NCBI RefSeq assembly: GCF_002002905.1
Contig: NZ_CP019509.1
Location: forward strand, 3,281,001-3,345,000
Direction: 5' to 3'
From: Aquaspirillum sp. LM1
GTDB taxonomy: Bacteria; Pseudomonadota; Gammaproteobacteria; Burkholderiales; Aquaspirillaceae
DNA: 64,000 bases
The notes under the pieces were generated by a model. It saw only the letters and a list, made by a program, of their open reading frames with translations, made no database searches and was not told where the DNA came from. Positions 17,528-26,229 of the stretch are shown piece by piece (positions within the stretch are counted from its first letter, which is position 1; each line of letters begins with the position of its first letter). The position numbers were made by a program, and so were the translations under genes.

Positions 17528-18553
17528 ATGACCGCAACCGCCGACACCGCCCTGCAACTGGCACTGAGCATGCCCAAGGCTGAACTGCATGTGCATATCG
17601 AAGGCACGCTGGAGCCCGATCTGGCCTTTGCCCTGGCCCGACGCAACGGTATTACCCTGCCCTACGCCGACGAAGCCGCCCTGGCCGCCGCCTACGATTT
17701 CGACAGCCTGCAATCCTTCCTCGATCTGTATTACGCCTGTGCCGACGTGCTGCGCACCGCAGACGACTTCCGCGACCTGATGCTCGCCTATCTGGAGCGT
17801 GCCGCCGCCGACCATGTGATCCACGCTGAAATTTTCTTCGACCCGCAAACCCACACCGCGCGCGGCATTCCGTTTGCCACCGTGCTCGACGGCCTGGAAG
17901 ACGGCCTCAAACAGGGCCAGGCGTGCTGGGGCATCAGTGGCCGGCTGATTCTGTGCTTTTTGCGCCATCTGAGCGAAGCCGACGCCTTTGCCACCCTGGC
18001 CGAAGCCGAACCGCATCTGGCCCGTATTGACGGCTTTGGCCTGGATTCCTCAGAACAAGGCAACCCGCCCAGCAAGTTCCAGCGCGTTTTTGCCCGCTGC
18101 CGCGAGCTGGGCAAACCGGTGGTGGCGCACGCTGGTGAGGAAGGCCCGCCAGAGTACATCAGCCAAGCCCTCGATTTGCTTGGCTCGACACGTATCGATC
18201 ACGGCGTGCGCGCCCTTGAGGATGCCGCCGTGGTCGAACGCCTGGTGCGCGAAGGCGTGCCACTGACGGTGTGCCCGCTGTCGAATATCCGGCTTTGCGT
18301 GTTCAAGGACATGACCGAGCACACCTTGGGCAAGCTGTTGGCGCAGGGGGCCAAGGTCACGCTGAACAGCGACGACCCGGCGTATTTTGGCGGGTATCTG
18401 AACGACAACATCCGCGCCGTGCAGGCGGCGTTTCAGTTTGACGTGGCGACCTGGAAACAACTGGCAAAAAACAGCTTTGAGGCGAGTTTTGCCAGCGATG
18501 CCGCAAAAGCCCGCTGGATTGAGCAGCTGGATGCGTGCTTTACGCCAGCTTGA
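17528..18553 (+). CDS. Adenine deaminase (adenosine-deaminase superfamily)
   Basis: 341 residues of the metal-dependent amidohydrolase family. Zinc ligands H21 and H23 in ELHVHIEG, a third in VAHAGEEGP, catalytic IDHGVRA and the last ligand in LNSDDPAYFGGYL. The HAGEEGPPEYI and SSEQGNPPSKF versions are typical of the adenine-specific branch rather than true adenosine deaminase, so the reaction is probably adenine to hypoxanthine plus ammonia. CAAGGAG precedes the ATG. It probably acts in purine salvage with the BMP-type binding protein upstream. Confidence 0.88.
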   Translation: MTATADTALQLALSMPKAELHVHIEGTLEPDLAFALARRNGITLPYADEAALAAAYDFDSLQSFLDLYYACADVLRTADDFRDLMLAYLERAAADHVIHAEIFFDPQTHTARGIPFATVLDGLEDGLKQGQACWGISGRLILCFLRHLSEADAFATLAEAEPHLARIDGFGLDSSEQGNPPSKFQRVFARCRELGKPVVAHAGEEGPPEYISQALDLLGSTRIDHGVRALEDAAVVERLVREGVPLTVCPLSNIRLCVFKDMTEHTLGKLLAQGAKVTLNSDDPAYFGGYLNDNIRAVQAAFQFDVATWKQLAKNSFEASFASDAAKARWIEQLDACFTPA

Positions 18554-18582
18554 GGCCGCAAGGGTGTTCGGGCACCTGCACT

Positions 18583-19497
18583 TCAAATCTTGAGGTGTCG
18601 GTCCCATGGTGCGGGGTCCCCGCTGAACCGCGCCGCCAGAAAATCCACCAGCAGGCGCAAGGCCAGTGGCTGGTGCTGGCGTGACAGATAAATGGCGTGG
18701 ATGCCCAGCACCTCTGGTGCATATTCAGGCAGCAGCGGAATCAGATGCCCACTGCGCAGGTCGTCTCCCAGGTAATAGGTGGGCAGCATGCCAATGCCGG
18801 CTCCGGACAATACCGCCCGGCGCAGGACGGCGGTTTCGTTGGTGTGAAAGCGCCAAGTGACCGGCACGCTGATGGTTTCGTCATCCCGGGTCAGGCGGTA
18901 TTGCTTGCCAATTCCAAAGGCATGGGCAATGCAATGGTGCTGGCGTAAATCTTCTGCGCTGCGCGGCATCCCATGGCGTTGTAAATACGCCGGGGCGGCA
19001 CACAGCATGGAGCGACAGCGCGCCAGTGGTCGCGCAATGATCGTGGGGTCCAGCGTGTTGGTGGTGCGCACCGCCAGATCTACCCGCTCAGCCACCAGGT
19101 CGGTGGGTTTGTCGCCGACGGACAGCACGATTTCCACCTGCGGATACAGCGCCTGAAATTCAATCAGCGCTGGCGTCAGCTGGGCGTCGGCAAACGAGCC
19201 GGACGTGGTCACGCGCAGCAGGCCGGCGGGCTCACGGTTGCGCTGCGCGGCAATGTCGCGCGCTTCTTCGGCAAGGCCCAGCATTTGCCGGCAGGCGGGC
19301 AGCGCGGCCAGGCCGGCATCGGTGAGGCTGACCTTGCGCGTGGTCCGGTGCAGCAAGCGGGCATCGAACCAGTCTTCAACGGCGGCGAGGTAGCGGCTGA
19401 CCATGGCCACCGACATGTCCAGGTGCTCGGCGGTCTGCGTCAGGCTGCCCCGGTCAGCAATCTCGACAAAAACCTGTACGGCAGTCAGGCGGTCCAT
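18583..19497 (-). CDS. LysR-family transcriptional regulator
   Basis: 304 residues: winged helix-turn-helix at ~1-60 (MDRLTAVQVFVEIADRGSLTQTAEHLDMSVAMVSRYLAAVE) and an effector-binding domain from ~90. The variant AVQVFVEIADRGSLT places it in the CrgA/DmlR-like subgroup. The ATG at 19497 is the family start. It is divergent from the metallo-beta-lactamase-fold gene with 108 bases between, so that gene is the likely target. The intergenic TGATCTGAACTTTATCA region could hold T-N11-A type sites. Confidence 0.9.
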   Translation of the reverse strand: MDRLTAVQVFVEIADRGSLTQTAEHLDMSVAMVSRYLAAVEDWFDARLLHRTTRKVSLTDAGLAALPACRQMLGLAEEARDIAAQRNREPAGLLRVTTSGSFADAQLTPALIEFQALYPQVEIVLSVGDKPTDLVAERVDLAVRTTNTLDPTIIARPLARCRSMLCAAPAYLQRHGMPRSAEDLRQHHCIAHAFGIGKQYRLTRDDETISVPVTWRFHTNETAVLRRAVLSGAGIGMLPTYYLGDDLRSGHLIPLLPEYAPEVLGIHAIYLSRQHQPLALRLLVDFLAARFSGDPAPWDRHLKI

Positions 19498-19605
19498 TTT
19501 ATTAATCCATGCAATAAACAATCAACTGATCTGAACTTTATCAATTATTTTGCAAAATATAAAGTGCGTGTCACCCCCATTGTTTATCGCTTCAAGGAGA
19601 TCTCC

Positions 19606-20499
19606 ATGGCCCATACCCGCACCCTTACCCACCTGGTTTTTTCTGCCCTGATGACGCTGGGCATGGTGGCGGCAACCGCTGCCCACGCCGAAGTGACCGC
19701 CCCGCTAAAGCTCAAGATTTACCACGCCGACAGCGAGAGCTTCCACGTCAATGCCGTGGTGGTCAGCGGCAAGAGCGAGGCCATGGTGATTGACACCGGC
19801 TTTACCCGTGCCGATGCGTTGCGCGTTGCCGCCAATGTGCTCGACAGCGGCAAAACACTGAAAACCATCTTCATCAGCAACGCCGACCCGGACTTTTATT
19901 TTGGTGCCGAGGTGTTGAAAGGCATTTTTCCGCAGGCCCAGGTGCTGACCACTCCGGCAGTGCGCGCACAGATCCAGGCCAAGCTGGCTGACAAGGTGGC
20001 TTTCTGGGGGCCGAAGATGGGGGCCAACGCCCCCCAACAGCCCATCGTGCCAGACCTGCTGCCAGGCAATACGCTGACGGTGGATGGCGAAACCATCGAA
20101 GTGCGCGGCACCACCGGTGAGCTGGCGCATCGCCCCTATGTGTGGATTCCGTCGATCAAGACCATCACCGGCAATATTGCCATTTTCAGCAATTTGCATG
20201 TGTGGACGGCTGACACCCAAAAAGCCAGCGAACGCCGGGCATGGATTGCGCAGTTGAATGAAATTGAAGCACTCAAGCCCGCCACGGTGGTGCCCGGCCA
20301 CATGACCGCCGGCAGCGCACTCAACGCCAGCGCCATCCGCTATACCCGCAACTATCTGCAGCGCTTTGATGCCGAAGCAGCCAAGGCCAAGACCGGGGCC
20401 GAGCTGATCCGGGCGATGACCAAAGCGTATCCGAAAGCTGGTGAAGTGATGGCGCTCGACATTGGTGCCAAGGTCAACAAGGGCGAAATGAAGTGGTAA
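19606..20499 (+). CDS. Secreted metallo-beta-lactamase-fold protein with altered metal motif
   Basis: 297 residues; signal peptide MAHTRTLTHLVFSALMTLGMVAATAAHA. The fold is recognisable from VIDTGFTRADALRV, TIFISNADPDFYFGAEVL and TVVPGHMTAG. The usual HxHxDH metal motif is replaced by NADPDFYFG (residues 92-100), so the first metal site is not standard. This occurs in a subgroup of periplasmic MBL-fold proteins of unknown activity. AAGGAGATCTCC is an excellent ribosome site for the ATG at 19606. Transcribed divergently from the LysR gene and likely under its control. Confidence 0.8.
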   Translation: MAHTRTLTHLVFSALMTLGMVAATAAHAEVTAPLKLKIYHADSESFHVNAVVVSGKSEAMVIDTGFTRADALRVAANVLDSGKTLKTIFISNADPDFYFGAEVLKGIFPQAQVLTTPAVRAQIQAKLADKVAFWGPKMGANAPQQPIVPDLLPGNTLTVDGETIEVRGTTGELAHRPYVWIPSIKTITGNIAIFSNLHVWTADTQKASERRAWIAQLNEIEALKPATVVPGHMTAGSALNASAIRYTRNYLQRFDAEAAKAKTGAELIRAMTKAYPKAGEVMALDIGAKVNKGEMKW

Positions 20500-20590
20500 T
20501 CGGCCCGGTCTGGCCCAAATCGCCCCGACAGGCGTTGCGGGCCAGGCAAACCGGCCTTTACCCCACAAGACATATTGATTGGAGTCCCGG

Positions 20591-21280
20591 ATGAGCACCC
20601 TGCATTACCTCTACGATCCGCTCTGCGGCTGGTGCTACGGTGCCGCGCCGCTGGTCAGCGCTGCGCGCCAAGTCATCACCGTTCAGGCGCACGGCGGCGG
20701 CATGATGACCGGTGCCAACCGCCAGCAGGTGACGCCGCAACTGCGCGCCTACGTCCAGCAACACGATGCGCGCATCGCGCAACTGACCGGCCAGGCCTTC
20801 GGCCCGGCCTATGTTGACGGCCTGCTGCACGCCAGCGATGTGATGCTCGATTCCGAGCCGCCCACGGTGGCCATCCTGGCTGCTGAAGCGATCGCCGGGC
20901 GTGGGCTGGACATGCTGGCAAAACTGCAGATCGCGCATTACGTCGAAGGCCGCCGGATTGCCGAACCTGCCACGCTGCTTGAGATCGCTACCGAACTCGG
21001 CCTCAATACGCAGGCCTTTGCCGCAGCGTTCGCGCAACATTCTGGTGCCGCCGTCCAGCGCCATATCGAGGAAACCCGGCATTTGATGGAAGAGGTTGGT
21101 GCCCGTGGTTTTCCCTCATTTGTACTCGAAACCAATGGCGTCTTGCAGGGCATTGATATCGGGGGCTACTTGGGCCAGCCGCAAGCTTTTCAGGATTGGT
21201 TGCGTAGCCGGGTTTGGATACCGGGGGGCGGGAGTGCCGGTGATGCGCCGGTCTGCGACATTAATGGTTGTGCGATCTGA
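20591..21280 (+). CDS. DsbA-family thioredoxin-fold oxidoreductase, cytoplasmic
   Basis: 229 residues. The redox motif CGWC in YDPLCGWCYGAAPLV is followed by an alpha-helical insertion and the cis-proline loop RGFPSFVLE, as in the DsbA/FrnE-like family. There is no signal peptide, so it acts in the cytoplasm, unlike true DsbA. The protein ends CDINGC, adding two extra cysteines. ATG 20591 is chosen over an in-frame TTG at 20579. It lies 90 bases after the MBL-fold gene, probably the same transcript. Confidence 0.85.
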   Translation: MSTLHYLYDPLCGWCYGAAPLVSAARQVITVQAHGGGMMTGANRQQVTPQLRAYVQQHDARIAQLTGQAFGPAYVDGLLHASDVMLDSEPPTVAILAAEAIAGRGLDMLAKLQIAHYVEGRRIAEPATLLEIATELGLNTQAFAAAFAQHSGAAVQRHIEETRHLMEEVGARGFPSFVLETNGVLQGIDIGGYLGQPQAFQDWLRSRVWIPGGGSAGDAPVCDINGCAI

Positions 21281-21320
21281 AGCGGGGAGGGGCTGGATGG
21301 TTTGTGGCTGGTTCTCGGCC

Positions 21321-21362
21321 AAAGCAGTCATTGCTTGATGTAACTGGCAATGACTGCTTTTG
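21321..21362 (+). terminator. Rho-independent terminator after the DsbA-like gene
   Basis: AAAGCAGTCATTG pairs with CAATGACTGCTTT (13-bp perfect stem, 14-base loop), followed by TGT. The A/T-rich base makes it bidirectional. Confidence 0.75.
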
Positions 21363-21439
21363 TCTGAACAGTGTCGTGCTCTAATCTTTTCGAACAATCC
21401 GATAGATGGATCAATCCCCCCACCCCAAGAACATCGAAC

Positions 21440-21673
21440 ATGCCACAAACCCGTCGCAACTTCACCGCCGAGTTCAAACTCGAAATCGCCTAAAAAATCG
21501 TCGACCAATAACACAACATCGCAGAGCTCTGCCGCGACCCTGGACTCGGCGAAACCGCTGTCTGGCGCTGGGCGGCCCAATACCGCGCTGAACTCAGTGA
21601 CCAACCAAACCACTGACCCCAGACCAGCAACGCATCCGGCAACCTGAAGCTGAACTGCGCTCGCGCCGGGTGA
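21440..21673 (+). pseudogene. Remnant of an IS3-family transposase OrfA
   Basis: Reading from the ATG at 21440: MPQTRRNFTAEFKLEIA, stop, KIVDQ, stop, HNIAELCRDPGLGETAVWRWAAQYRAELSDQPNH. This is the IS3 OrfA helix-turn-helix with two in-frame stops. After a frameshift the next piece reads LTPDQQRIRQPEAELRSRR, the OrfA leucine-zipper region. No OrfB follows. The remnant lies between the terminator and the truncated TRAP gene. Confidence 0.8.
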
Positions 21674-21786
21674 TTGTCTGGGCGACGGAGCCACACATGC
21701 GCGTCGAACAGGCTGATCATGGTGCCCGTGCAGGCTTGAGCGGCTGACTCCCTATCGGGGTGTTCGAAAAAACTTGACCAGTACAC

Positions 21787-22518
21787 GTGTATTTCTATGC
21801 GCGTGCATTTGAGCTGCCGTTCATGGTCAGCGATGCCACCTCGGGCAGCCGTGCGGTGTGGAAATACTACCAGCAACACGCACAAAAAGAATTTGCCGCC
21901 TACAAGGTGCTGGCGTTTCAGGTGGATGGCGGCCAGGCGGTGAACACTGCCAAGCGTGAGGTGAAAACCCTGGCCGACTGGCAGGGATTGAAGCTGCGCA
22001 GCTCCACCCGCCTGGGGGCCAAAACGCTGGCGGCGCTGGGCGGCTCGCCGGTGGCCATGCCGCCGGCGCAGGTGACCGAGGCTATCGCCAAAGGCGTGGT
22101 GGATGGCGCGCTGGGTGCCTGGGAAATGGTGATTCCCACCAAGATCAACGAGGTGGCCAAGTTCCACAGCCAGCCGGTGGCTGGCCAGCCCTATCCCACC
22201 GCCACGGTGCTGATGGTGCTGATGAACAAGCAAAAGTTTGATGGCCTGCCTGCCGACCTGAAAGCCATCATCGACAAGCACAGCGGCGCGGTAATGGTGG
22301 ACAAGCTGGGGCAAACCTTTGACGACGAAGCGGCCGCTGCGCGCAAGAAGATTGCCGCCCAGGGCAACAAGATTGCCGAGTTCAGCGCCAGCGAGCTGGC
22401 GGCCATGAAAAAAGCCAGCGCCGGGGTGGAGCAAGAATGGGTTCAGCAACTGAACGCCAAGGGGCTGGATGGCGCCGCGCTGGCGGCGGCGGCCCGCGAG
22501 CTGGCCGGCAAGAAGTAA
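21787..22518 (+). pseudogene. dctP: TRAP transporter substrate-binding protein DctP, N-terminus lost
   Basis: The frame is DctP from ELPFMVSDATSGSRAVWKYY to its natural C-terminus and includes the ligand-binding arginine region LKLRSSTRLGAKTLAALGGSPVAMP. The first ~90-100 residues, including the signal peptide, are absent; full DctP is about 330 residues. A GTG at 21787 could start translation, but the product could not be exported. An in-frame stop lies at 21775-21777. The break is about 110 bases after the IS3 remnant, which suggests insertion followed by deletion. Confidence 0.82.
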
Positions 22519-22626
22519 TGCAGCCCGGCGGGCCGGCAACAACCCAGGCGCTGGCGGTGATCCCGCCAGGGGCACACCGCCCCGTCTGGCTGCCGGCCCG
22601 GTTGATGACCCACAAGGGAGATTGAA

Positions 22627-23166
22627 ATGCACGATCCAATGGGCCTGCCCCACCAACTGGTTGAACACGACCGGACGGAGCACTGGCTGATTCTTGCCAG
22701 CAAAGCCATGGCGGTATCCGGGGGGCTGTTGTTTGTCGGGCTGATTGCCATGTCGCTGGTGTCGATCATTGGCCGCAAGCTGGGCTTTGGCTCGGTCAAC
22801 GGCGACATCGAACTGATGCAGGCTGGCACCGCCGTGGCGGCGTCGGCGTTTTTACCGTATTGCACCTTGCTGGGGGAGCACATCAAGGTGGATTTCTTTA
22901 CTGAAAACATGCGTGCCTCGCGCAAGCGCCCGATTGATGGCGTGGCCGAGCTGTTATTGGCCGGTGTGGCCGGCGTGCTGGCCTGGCGCACCCTGCTGGC
23001 CGCCGAGGCCATTCACGAAGCGGGCGAAGTCACCACGCTGGTGTCGCTGCCAGTGTGGATGCCCACTCTGGCGCTGGTGCCGGGGCTGGCGCTGATGGCG
23101 CTGTGCGCGCTGTATCGGGCCTGGGCGTCGTTCAAGCCAAATAAAACCCTGCCGGGGAGAGCATGA
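22627..23166 (+). CDS. dctQ: TRAP transporter small permease
   Basis: 179 residues with four predicted membrane segments (e.g. LLFVGLIAMSLVSIIGRKL, FLPYCTLLGEHIKVDFF). The H-I-K-VDF motif is typical of DctQ. It forms the membrane complex with DctM; the stop overlaps the dctM start in ATGA. Intact even though the binding-protein gene upstream is truncated. Confidence 0.9.
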   Translation: MHDPMGLPHQLVEHDRTEHWLILASKAMAVSGGLLFVGLIAMSLVSIIGRKLGFGSVNGDIELMQAGTAVAASAFLPYCTLLGEHIKVDFFTENMRASRKRPIDGVAELLLAGVAGVLAWRTLLAAEAIHEAGEVTTLVSLPVWMPTLALVPGLALMALCALYRAWASFKPNKTLPGRA

Positions 23167-24497
23167 GCATGAGTGGCACCACTGTAGGCTTGATCGGATT
23201 TGCCGTGCTGCTGGCCATGCTGGCGGTGCGGGTACATATTGCCGTGGCGATGTTTTTAACCGGATCGGGCATTTATCTGGTGATCAACGCCGGGATGATG
23301 GATGGCTTGCTGTATACGCTGAATAATCTGGTGTATGCGCGGGTGTCCAATTACGACCTGGCGGTGATTCCGCTGTTTATCCTGATGGGCCAGTTTGCCA
23401 CCCATGGCGGCTTGTCCAAGGCGCTGTTCAAGGCGGCGGGGGCCTTGATTGGCCACTGGCGCGGCGGGCTTGCCATGGCGGCCACGGCGGCGTGTGCGGC
23501 GTTTGGTGCCATTTGTGGTTCGTCGCTGGCCACCGCCGCCACCATGGGCCAGGTGGCGCTGCCCGAGCTGCGCGCGCATGGCTATTCTGGCCGGCTGGCC
23601 ACCGCCACGCTGGCGGCGTCGGGCACGCTGGGCATCATGATTCCGCCGTCGGTGCCGCTGGTGATTTACGCGGTGCTGACCCAGGAATCCATCGGCAAGC
23701 TGTTTGTCGCCGCCGTGGTGCCGGGCATTCTGGCGGCGCTGGGGTATTTGCTGGTGATTGCCATCATTGTGCGCCGCGACCCGAGCGCTGGCCCAGCCGG
23801 TGAAAAAACCCCGTTTGCCGAGATGATCCGGGCGCAGATCAACATCATTCCGGTGCTGCTGGTGTTTCTGGTGGTGATTGTCGGTATCTACGGCGGCTGG
23901 GCCAACCCGACCGAAGCCGCGTCGATTGGCGCGGCGGCCTGCGGCGTGCTGGCGGTGGTCACTGGCGGCATGCGCAGCAAGGGCTTTCTGGACAGCATTT
24001 ACGGCACGGCGCACGCCACCGGCATGATTTTTATGGTGCTGATCGGTGCGGACTTGCTGAACGCCAGCCTGGCGCTGTCGCAAATGCCCGGTGAGCTGGC
24101 GCACTGGGTGAAGGATAGCGGCCTGCCGCCGTTGTTGGTGCTGTTGTCCATTCTGCTGATCTACATTCTGCTGGGTTGCGTGATGGATTCGCTGGCAATG
24201 ATCCTGCTGACCATCCCGATTTTTTACCCGATGATCATGGGCCTGGACTTCTTCGGCATGCCAGTGGAAGACAAATCGGTGTGGTTTGGCATTCTGGCGC
24301 TGATGGTGGTGGAAATCGGCCTGGTGCATCCACCGGTGGGGATGAATCTGTACGTGATCAACAAGCTGGCCAAGGACGTGCCAATGAAGGAAACCGCCAT
24401 CGGGGTGATGCCCTTCCTGGCGTCGGACTTCCTGCGCATCATCCTGCTGGTGTTTGTGCCGGGGCTGAGTCTGGCGCTGGTGCACTGGCTGGGCTAA
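23163..24497 (+). CDS. dctM: TRAP transporter large permease
   Basis: 444 residues, about 12 hydrophobic segments. Conserved DctM stretches include AVIPLFILMGQFA, GAICGSSLATAATMGQVALPEL, ASGTLGIMIPPSVPLVIYAVLTQESIG and GLVHPPVGMNLYVI. It carries the sodium-coupled transport step for organic acids. The ATG at 23163 overlaps dctQ by four bases. Without an exported DctP the system is probably inactive unless another binding protein substitutes. Confidence 0.92.
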   Translation: MSMSGTTVGLIGFAVLLAMLAVRVHIAVAMFLTGSGIYLVINAGMMDGLLYTLNNLVYARVSNYDLAVIPLFILMGQFATHGGLSKALFKAAGALIGHWRGGLAMAATAACAAFGAICGSSLATAATMGQVALPELRAHGYSGRLATATLAASGTLGIMIPPSVPLVIYAVLTQESIGKLFVAAVVPGILAALGYLLVIAIIVRRDPSAGPAGEKTPFAEMIRAQINIIPVLLVFLVVIVGIYGGWANPTEAASIGAAACGVLAVVTGGMRSKGFLDSIYGTAHATGMIFMVLIGADLLNASLALSQMPGELAHWVKDSGLPPLLVLLSILLIYILLGCVMDSLAMILLTIPIFYPMIMGLDFFGMPVEDKSVWFGILALMVVEIGLVHPPVGMNLYVINKLAKDVPMKETAIGVMPFLASDFLRIILLVFVPGLSLALVHWLG

Positions 24498-24739
24498 CCC
24501 GTTGGCGCGACGCCCGGCATACCGGGTGTCGCGCCATGCATCGGCTTGAAGCCCGGCGACTTTCTCGCTTATAGTGGCCGCTCACTGATATTTTTTGATT
24601 GTGCATTCCGCCCATGTCTGCCTGCCGACACGCCCTGCCTGCTGTGCCCACTGCCGCCCTGACGGTTGGGCTGGCCTGCGCGCCGGTTGCCTGCGCCGGT
24701 TTGAAATCGAAAAAACGACGCCTCCGCTGACCCGGTGCG
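24498..24739. other. Non-coding gap between dctM and the TnpB element, with a weak small frame
   Basis: The gap contains GGCATACCGGGTGTCGCGCC just after dctM and, at 24614-24730, a 38-codon frame (MSACRHALPAVPTAAL... ending SKKRRLR) that is hydrophobic then basic. No good ribosome site precedes it. It could be a small protein or the broken start of a gene cut by the mobile element. I would not call it a gene. Confidence 0.3.
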
Positions 24740-24831
24740 CGGCAAGCCCCGCCGTTCAGGGCGGGGAAGGATAGCGCGGACGGCGTAGCCGTCCTTGCCG
24801 TCGATGGGGGTGGGCTGTATAAAATACCAGT

Positions 24832-26076
24832 ATGCAACGCCTTCAAGCCTACAAATACGAACTGATGCCGACCGGCGAACAGCAGCGCGACATGCGCCGC
24901 TTTGCTGGCTCGTGCCGGTTCGTCTTCAACAAGGCATTGGCCTTGCAAAAGGAGCGCTACGAGCAAGGCAAGAAGAAGCTCGGCTACGCAGGGCTGTGCA
25001 AGCTGCTCACCGAGTGGCGCAATGGATCTGAAACGCCATGGCTGGCCGATGCGCCAACGCATCCGCTGCAGCAGACGCTCAAGGACCTGGAGCGCGCTTA
25101 CACCAACTTTTTCGCCAGGCGGGCCGACTTCCCGCGTTTCAAGAAAAAGGGCCAGTCCGACAGCTTCCGTTATCCAGACCCGAAACAGATCAGGCTCGAT
25201 CAGGCCAACAGCCGAATCTTCCTGCCCAAGCTCGGCTGGCTGCGCTACCGCAACAGCCGGGAAGTATTGGGTGCGGTGAAAAACGTGACCGTCAGCCTGT
25301 CGGCAGGCAAGTGCTTCGTCTCGATCCAGACCGAACGCGAGGTCGAACAGCCGATACCCAACGGCGGTTCAGTCGGCATCGACCTGGGCGTGGTGCGCTT
25401 CGCCACGCTCTCGGATGGCACGTTCTACGCACCGCTCAACAGCTTCAGGCGGCATGAAACGGCGCTGCGCAAAGCGCAACAGGCCATGAGCCGCAAGACC
25501 AAATTCAGCAGCAACTGGAAGAAGGCGAAAACCCGCGTCCAGCGCATCCATTCCCGCATCGGCAATGCCCGCCGCGACTTCCTGCACAAGGCCACGACCA
25601 CGATCAGCCAAAACCACGCGATGGTGTGTATCGAGGACTTGCAGGTGCGGAATATGTCCAGGTCGGCGGCAGGTACAACCGGGCAGCCGGGCAGAAACGT
25701 TCGGGCAAAATCCGGGCTGAACAAGGCCATTCTGGATCAGGGATGGGCCGAGTTCAGGCGGCAACTGGACTACAAGCTGGCGTGGAACGGTGGGCATCTC
25801 ATCGCCGTGCCGGCGCAGAACACCAGCCGCAGGTGTCCATGTTGCGGCCATGTGTCGGCGGACAACCGGCGCACACAGGAACGGTTTGCGTGCGTTGGAT
25901 GCGGTTTCGAGGAAAACGCCGATCTGGTCGGCGCGATCAATGTGCTAAGGGCGGGACACGCCCAGTTAGCCTGTGAAGTGAGCGGTGCGGTCATGCCGCC
26001 AGCAGCAGGAACCCGCCGAAGCGACTCATGCCAGCTTGATGCCGAGATGAGCGCCGTAGGAATCCCCCGACTTTAG
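24832..26076 (+). CDS. tnpB: TnpB, RNA-guided endonuclease of an IS605-type element
   Basis: 414 residues. N-terminal helix-turn-helix/REC-like part (YKYELMPTGEQQRDMRRFAGSCRFVFNKAL), RuvC-I D184 in GIDLGVVRFATL, RuvC-II E268 in VCIEDLQVRNM, zinc finger C335-C338 and C354-C357, RuvC-III D364 in NADLVGAINVL. All three catalytic acids and the four cysteines are intact, so it should be nuclease-competent with an omega RNA. The stop lies inside the right-end hairpin. The C-terminal extension after NVLRAGH is about 40 residues, not part of the catalytic core. Confidence 0.92.
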   Translation: MQRLQAYKYELMPTGEQQRDMRRFAGSCRFVFNKALALQKERYEQGKKKLGYAGLCKLLTEWRNGSETPWLADAPTHPLQQTLKDLERAYTNFFARRADFPRFKKKGQSDSFRYPDPKQIRLDQANSRIFLPKLGWLRYRNSREVLGAVKNVTVSLSAGKCFVSIQTEREVEQPIPNGGSVGIDLGVVRFATLSDGTFYAPLNSFRRHETALRKAQQAMSRKTKFSSNWKKAKTRVQRIHSRIGNARRDFLHKATTTISQNHAMVCIEDLQVRNMSRSAAGTTGQPGRNVRAKSGLNKAILDQGWAEFRRQLDYKLAWNGGHLIAVPAQNTSRRCPCCGHVSADNRRTQERFACVGCGFEENADLVGAINVLRAGHAQLACEVSGAVMPPAAGTRRSDSCQLDAEMSAVGIPRL

Positions 26077-26093
26077 GCGGGGGAGGATGTCAA
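25950..26093 (+). ncRNA. Predicted omega RNA scaffold region of TnpB
   Basis: In IS605-type elements the omega RNA overlaps the 3' end of tnpB and the right end, and the guide is the flanking DNA. Here the scaffold would end with the CCCCCG/CGGGGG hairpin and TCAA, and the guide would start at about 26094 (GGGGATGTCGTGTCC). The 5' limit is a guess. This is inferred from family behaviour, not from a covariance model. Confidence 0.4.
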
Positions 26094-26229
26094 GGGGATG
26101 TCGTGTCCTGTCGGGCGGATTGCCGGACGGGATGTCAGTCGTGCCTTATTGCCACACCTGCTTTCAGTCTGCGGCCCTGCCGATGGGACGGTGTATCCGT
26201 TTCCCACTTCCGACTGAAAGGTTTCTCCC

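Larger units (their letters stand above)
24740..26093 (+). mobile_element. IS200/IS605-type element carrying only tnpB (IS1341-like)
   Basis: The left end shows an imperfect hairpin CCCCGCC...GGGCGGGG (24747-24766) and a second GACGGC/GCCGTC (24779-24793). The right end shows CCCCCG...CGGGGG (26064-26083) followed by TCAA at 26090-26093, the same tetranucleotide that IS608 uses at its right cleavage site. No tnpA (Y1 transposase) is present, so movement would need TnpA in trans. The boundaries are estimates from the hairpins. Confidence 0.65.
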
